A DNA stretch of 7,900 nucleotides, taken from assembly GCA_900770865.1 (NCBI GenBank), contig CAAGLU010000216.1, positions 1-7,900 of the forward strand, given 5' to 3'. Made by a program: the position numbers and the translations under genes. The notes beneath the pieces were generated by a model that was given only the letters and a program-made list of their open reading frames with translations, made no database searches and was not told where the DNA came from. Positions 1 to 5,842 of this stretch are shown piece by piece. The first letter of the stretch is position 1, and every line of letters starts with the position of its first letter. The stretch is from an uncultured Atopobiaceae bacterium. Its GTDB lineage: Bacteria; Actinomycetota; Coriobacteriia; Coriobacteriales; Atopobiaceae.

Positions 1-417
1 GCCGGCATCCAACTGCGCCTTGCCTGCAAGCGCATTATGGACGAGCAAGGCCACGAGGAGCCAACTGGCTCGGCCAAGCTCACGGCCGGCTTCAACCTGC
101 CCGCGGCGCACGTGCTCCACACCGTGGGGCCAATCGTCCCCACGGGCGTCCCCACCGCGCATGACCGCGAGCTTCTCGCCAGCTGCTATCGCTCCTGCCT
201 AGAGCTTGCAGCCGCGCACAACCTGCGCAGCGTTGCCTTCTGCTGCATCTCAACCGGCGAGTTCCGCTATCCCAACCGCGAGGCGGCGCAGGTGGCAATA
301 GAAACGGTTCGCGCCTTCAAGCGCAAGCAGCCCAGCCAATCCCAGACGAAGGTGATCTTCAATGTCTTTAAGCCAGTGGACGAGCAAATCTATCGAAACC
401 TCCTCGCAAGCAGCTGA
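1..417 (+). CDS. Macrodomain protein, SirTM-linked type (5' truncated by window)
   Basis: The reading frame is open from base 1 and ends at a TGA at 415-417, giving 138 residues. The N-terminal part lies outside the window, and the internal ATG at 37 is not the real start. Visible motifs are GIQLRLAC, E-x-TGSAKLTAGFNLP, HTVGPIV and the loop ISTGEFRYP, which in macrodomains holds the ADP-ribose phosphates. This wording matches the macrodomains encoded beside class M sirtuins, a group described as zinc-dependent ADP-ribosyl hydrolases. Cys9 of the visible part is a candidate metal ligand, but the other ligands cannot be checked here. The expected role is removing ADP-ribose from proteins modified by the neighbouring sirtuin, in the cytoplasm. 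The 3' end overlaps the sirtuin start by 56 nt, which suggests translational coupling in one operon. The family call is firm; the hydrolase activity is inferred from the family. Confidence 0.9.
   Translation, partial: AGIQLRLACKRIMDEQGHEEPTGSAKLTAGFNLPAAHVLHTVGPIVPTGVPTAHDRELLASCYRSCLELAAAHNLRSVAFCCISTGEFRYPNREAAQVAIETVRAFKRKQPSQSQTKVIFNVFKPVDEQIYRNLLASS
348..354 (+). promoter_or_regulatory. Ribosome binding site deciding the sirtuin start
   Basis: GAAGGTG lies inside the macrodomain reading frame, seven bases before the ATG at 362. It supports starting the sirtuin within the upstream gene, giving a 56-nt overlap rather than a later start. Confidence 0.55.
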
Positions 418-1237
418 GCAAATCGCGGCCTGGTTGGACCAGAGCGACGCCGTGCTCATAGGCGCCGGCGCGGGTCTCTCGGCGGCATGCGGTCCGGAGT
501 TCTCCTACACGGGTGAGCGCTTCGAGCAGCTCTACGGCGACTTTGCGCAGCGCTACGGCTTCCACGACGAGTACTCCGGCGGCTTCTATCCCTACGACTC
601 GCAGGAGAAGTTCTGGGCATGGTGGTCTCGCGTCATCTGGCACGAGCGCTACGCCGGGCCGGTGGGCAACGCATACCTTGACCTGCGGCGCGTTGTGGAC
701 GGGCGCGACTACTTTGTGCTCACCACCAACGTGGACCACCAGTTCCAACGGGCCGGCTTCGACAAGCAGCGGCTCTTCTACACGCAGGGCGACTACGGAC
801 TCTTTCAGTGCTCGGTCCCCTGTCACCGTCGCACGTATGACAACTACAACGCCGTGCGTCAGATGGTCGACGCTGAGCAGGACCTTCGCATTCCCACCGA
901 GCTGGTGCCACGCTGCCCCGTGTGCGGCGAGCCCATGACCATGAACCTTCGGGTGGATGGCCGCTTTGTGGAGGACGACGGCTGGCACGCAGCCGCCCGC
1001 CGCTACGACGCCTTCGTGCGTGAGCACGCCCACGACAAGGTGCTCTACCTGGAGATTGGCGTTGGCGCAAACACGCCGGGCATCATCAAGTACCCCTTCT
1101 GGCAGCAGGTTGCCGAGAACCGCAACGCGCGCTACGTGCAGCTCAACATGGGCGGTGCGATTGCGCCTGCGCGCATCGCCGAGAGGTCCGCGCTGTACGA
1201 TGGAGACGCAGCAGAGGTGATTTCGAAGCTCGCATGA
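362..1237 (+). CDS. SirTM-type (class M) sirtuin, protein ADP-ribosyltransferase
   Basis: This 291-residue Sir2-fold protein has the NAD-binding GAGAGLS at residues 34-40 and TTNVD at 121-125. A Cys4 zinc-binding set is visible as C150, C154, C185 and C188 (CSVPC and CPVC). Canonical sirtuin deacetylases carry a catalytic His in an HG motif after TxNxD; here the corresponding motif is TQGDYG with Gln142. Glutamine at that place, with Asn123, is the hallmark of class M sirtuins. Characterised members ADP-ribosylate proteins, notably lipoylated GcvH-L in streptococci and staphylococci, rather than deacetylating them. The ATG at 362 is supported by GAAGGTG at 348-354, seven bases upstream. The next internal candidates would remove part of the Rossmann fold. 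The start lies inside the macrodomain gene, so the two are probably co-translated. The target protein in this organism is unknown because no GcvH-L gene is visible. Confidence 0.9.
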   Translation: MSLSQWTSKSIETSSQAAEQIAAWLDQSDAVLIGAGAGLSAACGPEFSYTGERFEQLYGDFAQRYGFHDEYSGGFYPYDSQEKFWAWWSRVIWHERYAGPVGNAYLDLRRVVDGRDYFVLTTNVDHQFQRAGFDKQRLFYTQGDYGLFQCSVPCHRRTYDNYNAVRQMVDAEQDLRIPTELVPRCPVCGEPMTMNLRVDGRFVEDDGWHAAARRYDAFVREHAHDKVLYLEIGVGANTPGIIKYPFWQQVAENRNARYVQLNMGGAIAPARIAERSALYDGDAAEVISKLA

Positions 1238-1264
1238 GACAAAGGGACTGTCCCTTTGTCTCAT
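1234..1264. repeat. Perfect palindrome, 14-bp arms, 3-nt centre
   Basis: The left arm ATGAGACAAAGGGA (1234-1247) and the right arm TCCCTTTGTCTCAT (1251-1264) are exact reverse complements around CTG. The sirtuin TGA stop (1235-1237) sits inside the left arm, and the SDR ribosome binding site begins just after the right arm. No T-run follows on the + strand, so it is not a standard intrinsic terminator. The perfect symmetry and GGGAC-TG-TCCC core resemble dispersed palindromic (REP-like) units, which I believe are frequent in Coriobacteriia; that is recollection, not a search. It could also act as an mRNA hairpin that protects or separates the two cistrons. Confidence 0.85.
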
Positions 1265-1278
1265 AGAGAGGCGGCGTC

Positions 1279-2073
1279 ATGCGCATAGCGTTGATTACCG
1301 GCGCATCGAGCGGACTGGGCCGCGAATACGCACGTTGGGCAAGCGACCACGGCGGCTACGACCAAATCTGGGCCGTGGCCCGCAGGCGCGAGCGCCTGGA
1401 CGAGCTGTCAGCGGAGCTCTCGACCCCCGTGCGGCCGGTTCCTCTCGACCTTACGGAGAAGGCCTCGATCACGCAGCTCAAAGGGCTTCTCGACGAGGAG
1501 GCGTCGGAGGCAGCGGGACGGGGCGAGAAGTTCTCCGTTGGCCTTCTGGTAAACGCCGCCGGCCTGGGGAAATTCGGCACGTACGCGGACATGACCTGCG
1601 GGGAGGTCGACACGATGGTCGACCTCAACTGCCGCGCGCTCGTCGACGTGACGCAGGTGGCGCTTACCCACATGGGGCGCGGCGGGCGCATTATCGAGAT
1701 TGCGTCCAGCGCCTCGTTCCAGCCGCTGCCTGGCCTCAACGTGTATGCGGCGAGCAAGGCGTTTGTCCGCAGCTACACGCGGGCGCTTCGCTTTGAGCTG
1801 CGCGGACGCGGCATCTTTGTGACGGCGGTGTGCCCGCTGTGGGTGAAGACCGAGTTCATCGACGTCGCACGCCAGACGGCCAACGGACAGACGGTGCGCC
1901 ATCCCTTCCCCATTCTGGGCGCGCGGCGCGTGGTGAGCTGGTCGATGCTCGTGAACGCTGTGAACTACCCCATCGCCACGTGCTGCGTGACGGGCTTTCT
2001 CATGCGGATTGCCGACAAGGTCATCCCCGCACCGGTCATCATGTGGATCTGGGAGGGGCTGCGACGCGTGTGA
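1279..2073 (+). CDS. Classical SDR-family NAD(P)-dependent oxidoreductase
   Basis: This 264-residue protein is of the usual length for a classical short-chain dehydrogenase/reductase. Cofactor loop TGASSGLG is at residues 7-14, NAAG at 92-95, and the catalytic set is N117, S143, Y156 and K160 (YAASK), with Ser 13 residues before Tyr as expected. The RRR after the second strand (residues 35-37) favours NADP(H) over NAD(H). The usual PG after the active site is CPLWVKT here. The C-terminal third (about 217-264) is unusually hydrophobic, with a Trp-rich end, so a membrane-near substrate is possible. The substrate cannot be told from the sequence. GAGAGG at 1266-1271 precedes the ATG by seven bases. 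The gene lies 41 bp after the sirtuin, separated by the palindrome, and may be read through from that operon. Confidence 0.9.
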   Translation: MRIALITGASSGLGREYARWASDHGGYDQIWAVARRRERLDELSAELSTPVRPVPLDLTEKASITQLKGLLDEEASEAAGRGEKFSVGLLVNAAGLGKFGTYADMTCGEVDTMVDLNCRALVDVTQVALTHMGRGGRIIEIASSASFQPLPGLNVYAASKAFVRSYTRALRFELRGRGIFVTAVCPLWVKTEFIDVARQTANGQTVRHPFPILGARRVVSWSMLVNAVNYPIATCCVTGFLMRIADKVIPAPVIMWIWEGLRRV

Positions 2074-2086
2074 GCGCAGATGTAGG

Positions 2087-2133
2087 CCCGCCAAAGCGAC
2101 GCTCGCTGTCGCCGGAAGCGTCGTTTTGGCGGG
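2087..2133. terminator. Probable bidirectional terminator hairpin after the SDR gene
   Basis: The arms 2087-2103 and 2117-2133 form 17 pairs with only one non-Watson-Crick position (G2096 opposite T2124, a G-U pair in RNA), around a 13-nt loop. The A-run at 2093-2095 and T-run at 2124-2127 flank the GC-rich core GCGACGCT/AGCGTCG. This is the A-stem-T arrangement of terminators that work in both directions. It sits 14 bp after the SDR stop and between convergent genes, as expected. Confidence 0.6.
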
Positions 2134-2196
2134 GATTGCAACACAGATGGCTCTCCGGAGACAAATCGTCGCCGGAGAGCCCGTTTTGTTGCAATC
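2134..2196 (+). terminator. Second hairpin with T-run, tandem terminator
   Basis: It begins on the base after the first hairpin. An inner 10-bp perfect stem GGCTCTCCGG/CCGGAGAGCC (2149-2158 and 2172-2181) has a 13-nt loop and is followed by CGTTTTGTT. An outer stem of 10 bp (GATTGCAACA at 2134-2143 with its complement at 2187-2196) closes an internal loop around it. The inner stem plus T-run looks like a terminator for transcription from the SDR side. The long outer arm is more than a terminator needs. Confidence 0.55.
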
Positions 2197-2226
2197 TGCA
2201 TCATGCCGCGCCTTTCGACGACACCC

Positions 2227-2529
2227 CTAGCGTGGGCCACCGCCACGGTCGCCGGGGCCACCGCCGGGGCCACCCGCACCTCGCGGACCGCCAAAGCCGC
2301 CTCGGCCGTCGGGACCAGGACCGCCAGGGCCAGGCCTCATGCCGTCGTGACACGGGCCAAGACCACCCCAGCCCCAGCCGCGACCCTAGCCACCCCACAT
2401 GCCAGGTCCGCCAAACCAGCCGCCGCCCCACATGGGACGACCCCAGCCAAAGCCTCCAAAGAGAAGCCCGCGGAGAAGCCTCACCGCAAGCGACACCATC
2501 AGGACAACAACAATCAGGAAGAGGATCAT
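2227..2529 (-). pseudogene. Small membrane-anchored glycine-rich protein, interrupted by in-frame TAG
   Basis: On the minus strand an ATG at 2529-2527 opens a frame with a hydrophobic N-terminus (MILFLIVVVLMVSLAV, then RLLRGLL). A Gly/Trp/Phe-rich segment follows (GGFGWGRPMWGGGWFGGPGMWGG), of 47 residues in all. A TAG at 2388-2386 interrupts it, after which the same frame continues for 52 glycine/proline-rich codons to a TAG at 2229-2227. Composition and frame are continuous across the stop, so the original protein was probably 100 residues. A TGG to TAG change would fit the surrounding Trp-Gly pattern. A strong TTGGAGG (2544-2538) lies eight bases before the start, so the 47-residue part is probably still translated. 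The product would be a single-pass membrane protein with a glycine-rich tail; function unknown. Sequencing error or stop readthrough are alternatives. It is convergent with the SDR and divergent from azlC. Confidence 0.7.
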
Positions 2530-2750
2530 CGTGCTCGCCTCCAAGACGGTCGGGAGCTGGACTACCGTGTCCGCCCCACATGGGGCACGACCGCCGGCCG
2601 ATGACGAGAAGATACCCGCCCCTCAGCGCACCGGACGCCGCCGCAGCCGGTACCACATTTCTGTCCCAATGCTCCGGAGAACCTGAAAGGCCAACCTCTA
2701 CATGCGGGTGTACCATGGCAGCCCACCACCCGAACAGCACAGGAGACCCA
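2530..2750. other. Divergent intergenic region between the glycine-rich gene and azlC
   Basis: This 221-bp stretch should hold the promoters of both divergent genes. I see no convincing -35/-10 pair on either strand. It contains a short palindrome GCCCCA-CA-TGGGGC (2573-2586), about 44 bp before the minus-strand start, and CTCCGGAG at 2672-2679. The 14-mer CCGCCCCACATGGG at 2571-2584 also occurs inside the glycine-rich gene near 2425. Open + strand frames across this stretch are Arg/Pro-rich shadows, not genes. Confidence 0.5.
2538..2544 (-). promoter_or_regulatory. Strong ribosome binding site of the glycine-rich minus-strand gene
   Basis: The minus strand reads TTGGAGG eight bases before ATG 2529-2527. 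This near-ideal Shine-Dalgarno is the main evidence that the minus-strand frame, rather than the overlapping + strand frames, is the real gene here. Confidence 0.7.
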
Positions 2751-3509
2751 GTGCAAGAAGCAACGAGAACAACCGCCCAGGAGGTCCTGGCGGCCGCTTG
2801 GCCGGTCATGCTCTCCTACGTTGCGGTGGGGCTGCCGTGCGGCGTGCTCGCTGCCAAGGCGGGCATGACGCCGCTCATGAACTTTGTCCTCAGCCTCACG
2901 TTTCTCTCGGGTGGCGGGCAGTTCATGATGAGCAACCTGTGGCTGGCAGGGACCCCGCTGGCATCGATCATCGCCTCGGTGGCGGCAATCTCGACGCGCT
3001 TCGCGCTCTACTCGGCGTCGCTCGCGCCACACCTCAAGCGCTTTGGGCGCCTGCAGTCCCTGGCTATCGCTTGCTGTTACACCGAGGAGGCCTACGGCAT
3101 CACGCTCTCGCGCCTGGCCTCGGGCGAGGAATGGACCGCAAGCCACGCACTGGGCCTCAACATTTGCGTGCAGCTCACCTGGGCTGCGTCGTGCGCCGCC
3201 GGCGCTGCGCTGGGCTCCGTGGTCGACATCCCCACCGCCATCGCGGGCTTTGCGATGACCTCGCTCTTCATCTTCCTGCTCTACGCGCAGCCGCACACGC
3301 GCGGCACCGCATGCGCGGCGCTGGGAGCCGTGGTCACGGTCGCACTCTGCAAGTGGAACGGACTGGCCGGCGTCGCCGTACCGCTCGCGGCGCTCGTGGG
3401 TGTTGCCGCAGGAATGGCCTCGGGACTCGCGCCGCGTCGGGGCGGCTTCGGACGCCATGGAGACGAGACGCACGCCGCCACGCCCGGCGCGGGAGGTGAC
3501 GCGCAATGA
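2751..3509 (+). CDS. azlC: AzlC-family branched-chain amino acid exporter, large subunit
   Basis: This polytopic membrane protein of 252 residues (from the GTG at 2751) matches the AzlC/YgaZ length. Family landmarks are SGGGQFMM (53-60), STRFALYSASLAPHL (81-95, usually N-x-R-x-x-LY), YTEEAYGI (110-117) and GFAMTSLFIFLL (166-177). AzlC with AzlD forms a two-component exporter of branched-chain amino acids and their analogues in the cytoplasmic membrane. I prefer the GTG because AGGAGA (2741-2746) lies just upstream. An in-frame ATG at 2715 would add 12 residues (His/Pro-rich) but has no good ribosome binding site. The hydrophilic C-terminal tail (about 229-252) is Gly/His-rich. The gene overlaps azlD by 4 nt (ATGA), so translation is coupled. 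Family and partnership are sure; the exact substrate is not. Confidence 0.9.
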   Translation: MQEATRTTAQEVLAAAWPVMLSYVAVGLPCGVLAAKAGMTPLMNFVLSLTFLSGGGQFMMSNLWLAGTPLASIIASVAAISTRFALYSASLAPHLKRFGRLQSLAIACCYTEEAYGITLSRLASGEEWTASHALGLNICVQLTWAASCAAGAALGSVVDIPTAIAGFAMTSLFIFLLYAQPHTRGTACAALGAVVTVALCKWNGLAGVAVPLAALVGVAAGMASGLAPRRGGFGRHGDETHAATPGAGGDAQ

Positions 3510-3829
3510 GCACCTCTCAGTTCCTTGTGCTCTGGCTCTCCTCGTTCGCGTTCATTCTCGCATGCCGCGTGGTGCCCGTGGTTGCCCTGCGCGTCCGTCC
3601 CCTCTCGACGCGCGTGGTTGAGGCGCTGGGCTACATCCCGCCAGCCGCCTTTGCGGCACTGGTCGCAAACGACCTGCTCTCCCCCACCATGTTCGACGCC
3701 GGGCTATGGGCGGGGCTCATGCCGCTGGTTGCGGCCGGTGTGGTGGTTCTTGTGGCGTGGCGCACGCACTCGATGCTATGGTGCTGCGTGGCGGGAGTCG
3801 CGGGGTACGTGCTGCTGTCGCTTGTGTAG
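3506..3829 (+). CDS. azlD: AzlD-family branched-chain amino acid exporter, small subunit
   Basis: A 107-residue protein, typical for AzlD, with hydrophobic segments near residues 5-27, 43-58, 66-84 and 88-106. The family pattern FILACRVVPVVAL (an R-x-x-P after the first helix) and EALGYIPPAAFAALV are clearly visible. It pairs with AzlC to form the amino acid exporter. The start ATG overlaps the azlC stop in an ATGA, and GGGAGGTGA at 3491-3499 is a strong ribosome binding site inside the end of azlC. The stop is TAG. No clear terminator follows. Confidence 0.9.
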   Translation: MSTSQFLVLWLSSFAFILACRVVPVVALRVRPLSTRVVEALGYIPPAAFAALVANDLLSPTMFDAGLWAGLMPLVAAGVVVLVAWRTHSMLWCCVAGVAGYVLLSLV

Positions 3830-3949
3830 CGACGTGAGGTAACTCTCAAACTCCCCGCAGCCAAATTCCACATTGGGGAAACAAGCGCTCGTGGAGCCGA
3901 ATGAATCTCGCTGTTACTCTGTTTTCAGGGAAAGGGAACAGGGGGTCAC
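3830..3949 (+). promoter_or_regulatory. Upstream region of the PRD regulator
   Basis: This 120-bp gap probably carries the regulator's promoter. A weak extended -10-like TGTTACTCT lies at 3912-3920, with only a poor -35 match. An imperfect inverted element TTCC-N7-GGAA (3866-3880) contains CCACATT (3868-3874), a word also present at 5860-5866 upstream of the PTS genes. The ribosome binding site is AGGGGG (3940-3945), only four bases from the ATG at 3950. Confidence 0.35.
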
Positions 3950-5842
3950 ATGGACAAGCAGCTGAGGAGGTTCGTCGCGGAGCTCATGCAGCGCGGTCAC
4001 GCCAGCGTGAGCATGCTCGCATCGACGCTAGGCGTGAGCGAGCGCACCGTGCGGAACTACGTACACCGCGCTTCCGACGAGCTTTCGTCAGCCGCACGTA
4101 TCGAGAACAACCACGGCCAGATCACGCTGGATGTTCTCGACCGGGAGGCCTTGGACCAGCTTGTTCAATCGACTCCAGTAGATCGTGGGAGCGAATCGCA
4201 GGCCACTCGCGTCTCCGAGCTGCTCTGCAACCTCGTGCGCCGCTCGGGCTGGGTCACGCTCGTAGAGCTCTCCGACGAGCTCTACACCTCGCCTCGCACG
4301 CTTTCGGACAGCCTCCGCGACGTCGAGCGCCAGCTCGCAAGGTTTGACCTTAGGCTCGAGCGCCGTCCCCGATACGGCCTAAGCGTCACGGGCACGGAGC
4401 TTTCCCGTCGCGTATGCCTGTCATCCGTCATCAAGCTCGGGCAGACTCAACCTGCATGGCCAGAGCTACAGTCGGTCATGCATCAGTCAGAGAAGTGCGT
4501 TCGAAGCGCACTCGAGGGCAGCACCCTGCGAATCAGCTCCGTGGCACTCCAGAACCTTGTCATCCACGTCGCCATCGCGGTCAGCCGCATGCGCGAGGGG
4601 AACCTCGTCTCCCTCGACGATCAAACCCGCACCACGATAATGAGCTCTCCGGAATATCCAACCGCAGAGGCCGTCTCCAAAGAGATCGCGTCGGAGTTCG
4701 GAGTTGTTCCGCCACTCGACGAAATCGCATACATAGCGCTTCACCTTGCCGGACGATGCACCGTAGGGGAGCTTCCGGAAGGCGACGAGCCCCTGATTTC
4801 CGATGAGGTCTGGGACATCGTCGAGCGGATGCTCACCTCGGTCTGGAAGACCTTTGGCATTGACCTGCGTGGTGACCTTGAGCTGCACATGAACCTCGCG
4901 CGCCACATCGTTCCCCTGGGAATGCGCCTCGCCTGGCATATGCGGCTCGACAATCCACTCCTGCAAGACGTAAAGGACCATTTCCCCCTCGCCTACTCCA
5001 TGGCCGCATCTACTGCCCCCATCCTTCAAGGCGCTTATGGCTCAACGCCTTCGGACGAGGAGATAGGCTATCTCGCGTTGGCATTCGCCCTCTCCCTCGA
5101 ACGCAGGGAGACCCAGCTGCCAAAGAAGAACATCCTCATCGTCTGCGCATCTGGTCAGGGCAGCGCGCGACTCTTGAAGCACCGCTATCGCAAGGAGTTT
5201 GGAGACTACCTCAACTCTATCGAGGTGTGCGACGCATCGCGAGTCTCCAGCCAGGACTTTACCCACATCGACTACGTCTTCACCACCGTACCGCTTGATG
5301 TGAAGGTTCCCGTGCCAGTGCGTCTCGTGCAGTTCTTTCCCGACTCGGAAGAGATCGGGCATGTGCGCGACATCCTTCGAGAAGGACCCACGTACACCCT
5401 TGTCACTCAGTGCTTCAAGCGCGATCTCTTCTTTCCGCACCTGTCCTTCTCGTCGAAAGACGAGGCCATCGACTTTCTCTGCGAGCGAGCGTCAGCAACA
5501 GGACTTACCGGCCCATCGTTTGCCGAGCGGGTATGGCGCAGGGAGCATGCAAGTGCCACTTCCTTTGGCAACGACATCGCCATGCCACACCCCATCGAGC
5601 CAACGGGCAGCTCAACCTTTGTTACCGTGGGTTTGCTCGATGCACCAATTACGTGGGACGAATACGGCCATGACGTGCGCGTGGTGTTTCTCGTCTCGTT
5701 TCCCAAGGACGCTGACGACACGTCCCATGCACTCATCGACACACTTACAGAGACCTTCTCGGACCAAAGGGGGCTTGACCACCTCATGCGAGCTCAGACG
5801 TGGGAATCCCTCTTGTCACTCATAAAGAGCCATACCGTCTAA
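3950..5842 (+). CDS. PRD-containing PTS-controlled transcription regulator (LicR/MtlR type)
   Basis: This 630-residue protein has the full domain set of PTS-responsive activators. An N-terminal HTH (about 5-60, LASTLGVSERTVRNYV) and a second HTH (about 88-148, SPRTLSDSLRDVERQL) are followed by PRD1 (about 185-275) and PRD2 (about 285-385). An EIIB-like domain (393-475) carries Cys399 in VCASGQGSARLL, and a C-terminal EIIA-like domain (490-628) carries His547 in AMPHP. HPr and sugar-specific PTS proteins phosphorylate PRD histidines and the EIIA/EIIB sites, tying DNA binding to sugar supply. PRD1 keeps H206 and H265 and PRD2 keeps H313, but the second PRD2 position is Ala378 (YLALAFA where YLALHF is usual). 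It lies 137 bp upstream of a PTS operon in the same direction, so it probably controls that operon. The HTH domains argue for DNA binding, not RNA antitermination. Confidence 0.92.
   Translation: MDKQLRRFVAELMQRGHASVSMLASTLGVSERTVRNYVHRASDELSSAARIENNHGQITLDVLDREALDQLVQSTPVDRGSESQATRVSELLCNLVRRSGWVTLVELSDELYTSPRTLSDSLRDVERQLARFDLRLERRPRYGLSVTGTELSRRVCLSSVIKLGQTQPAWPELQSVMHQSEKCVRSALEGSTLRISSVALQNLVIHVAIAVSRMREGNLVSLDDQTRTTIMSSPEYPTAEAVSKEIASEFGVVPPLDEIAYIALHLAGRCTVGELPEGDEPLISDEVWDIVERMLTSVWKTFGIDLRGDLELHMNLARHIVPLGMRLAWHMRLDNPLLQDVKDHFPLAYSMAASTAPILQGAYGSTPSDEEIGYLALAFALSLERRETQLPKKNILIVCASGQGSARLLKHRYRKEFGDYLNSIEVCDASRVSSQDFTHIDYVFTTVPLDVKVPVPVRLVQFFPDSEEIGHVRDILREGPTYTLVTQCFKRDLFFPHLSFSSKDEAIDFLCERASATGLTGPSFAERVWRREHASATSFGNDIAMPHPIEPTGSSTFVTVGLLDAPITWDEYGHDVRVVFLVSFPKDADDTSHALIDTLTETFSDQRGLDHLMRAQTWESLLSLIKSHTV

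Noticed and set aside
368..1264. 298-codon minus-strand open frame opposite the sirtuin gene
   Set aside because: It is an antisense shadow of a well-supported gene; its composition is Val/His/Arg-rich with no recognisable domain.
1234..1264. Palindrome as a normal intrinsic terminator
   Set aside because: No T-run follows the stem; the next bases are AGAGAGGCGG, which include the SDR ribosome binding site.
2386..2388. TAG as a recoded sense codon (genome-wide amber reassignment)
   Set aside because: azlD, the EIIA gene and the glycine-rich frame itself all end at TAG in sensible places, so TAG works as a stop here.
1830..2750. Long + strand open frame running into azlC (559 codons in total)
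   Set aside because: The part before 2751 is Arg/Pro/Ser-rich, overlaps the SDR end, two hairpins and a minus-strand gene, and has no AzlC similarity. It stays open only because of high GC. The real gene starts at 2751 (or 2715).
2201..2809. 202-codon minus-strand frame across the glycine-rich locus
   Set aside because: It is Trp/Arg/Ser-rich from reading glycine codons out of frame. The frame beginning at 2529 has the ribosome binding site, the membrane helix and the Gly pattern.
2562..3506. 314-codon minus-strand open frame opposite azlC
   Set aside because: It is Arg/Gly/His-rich, with no motif, and lies exactly opposite a clear membrane protein gene.
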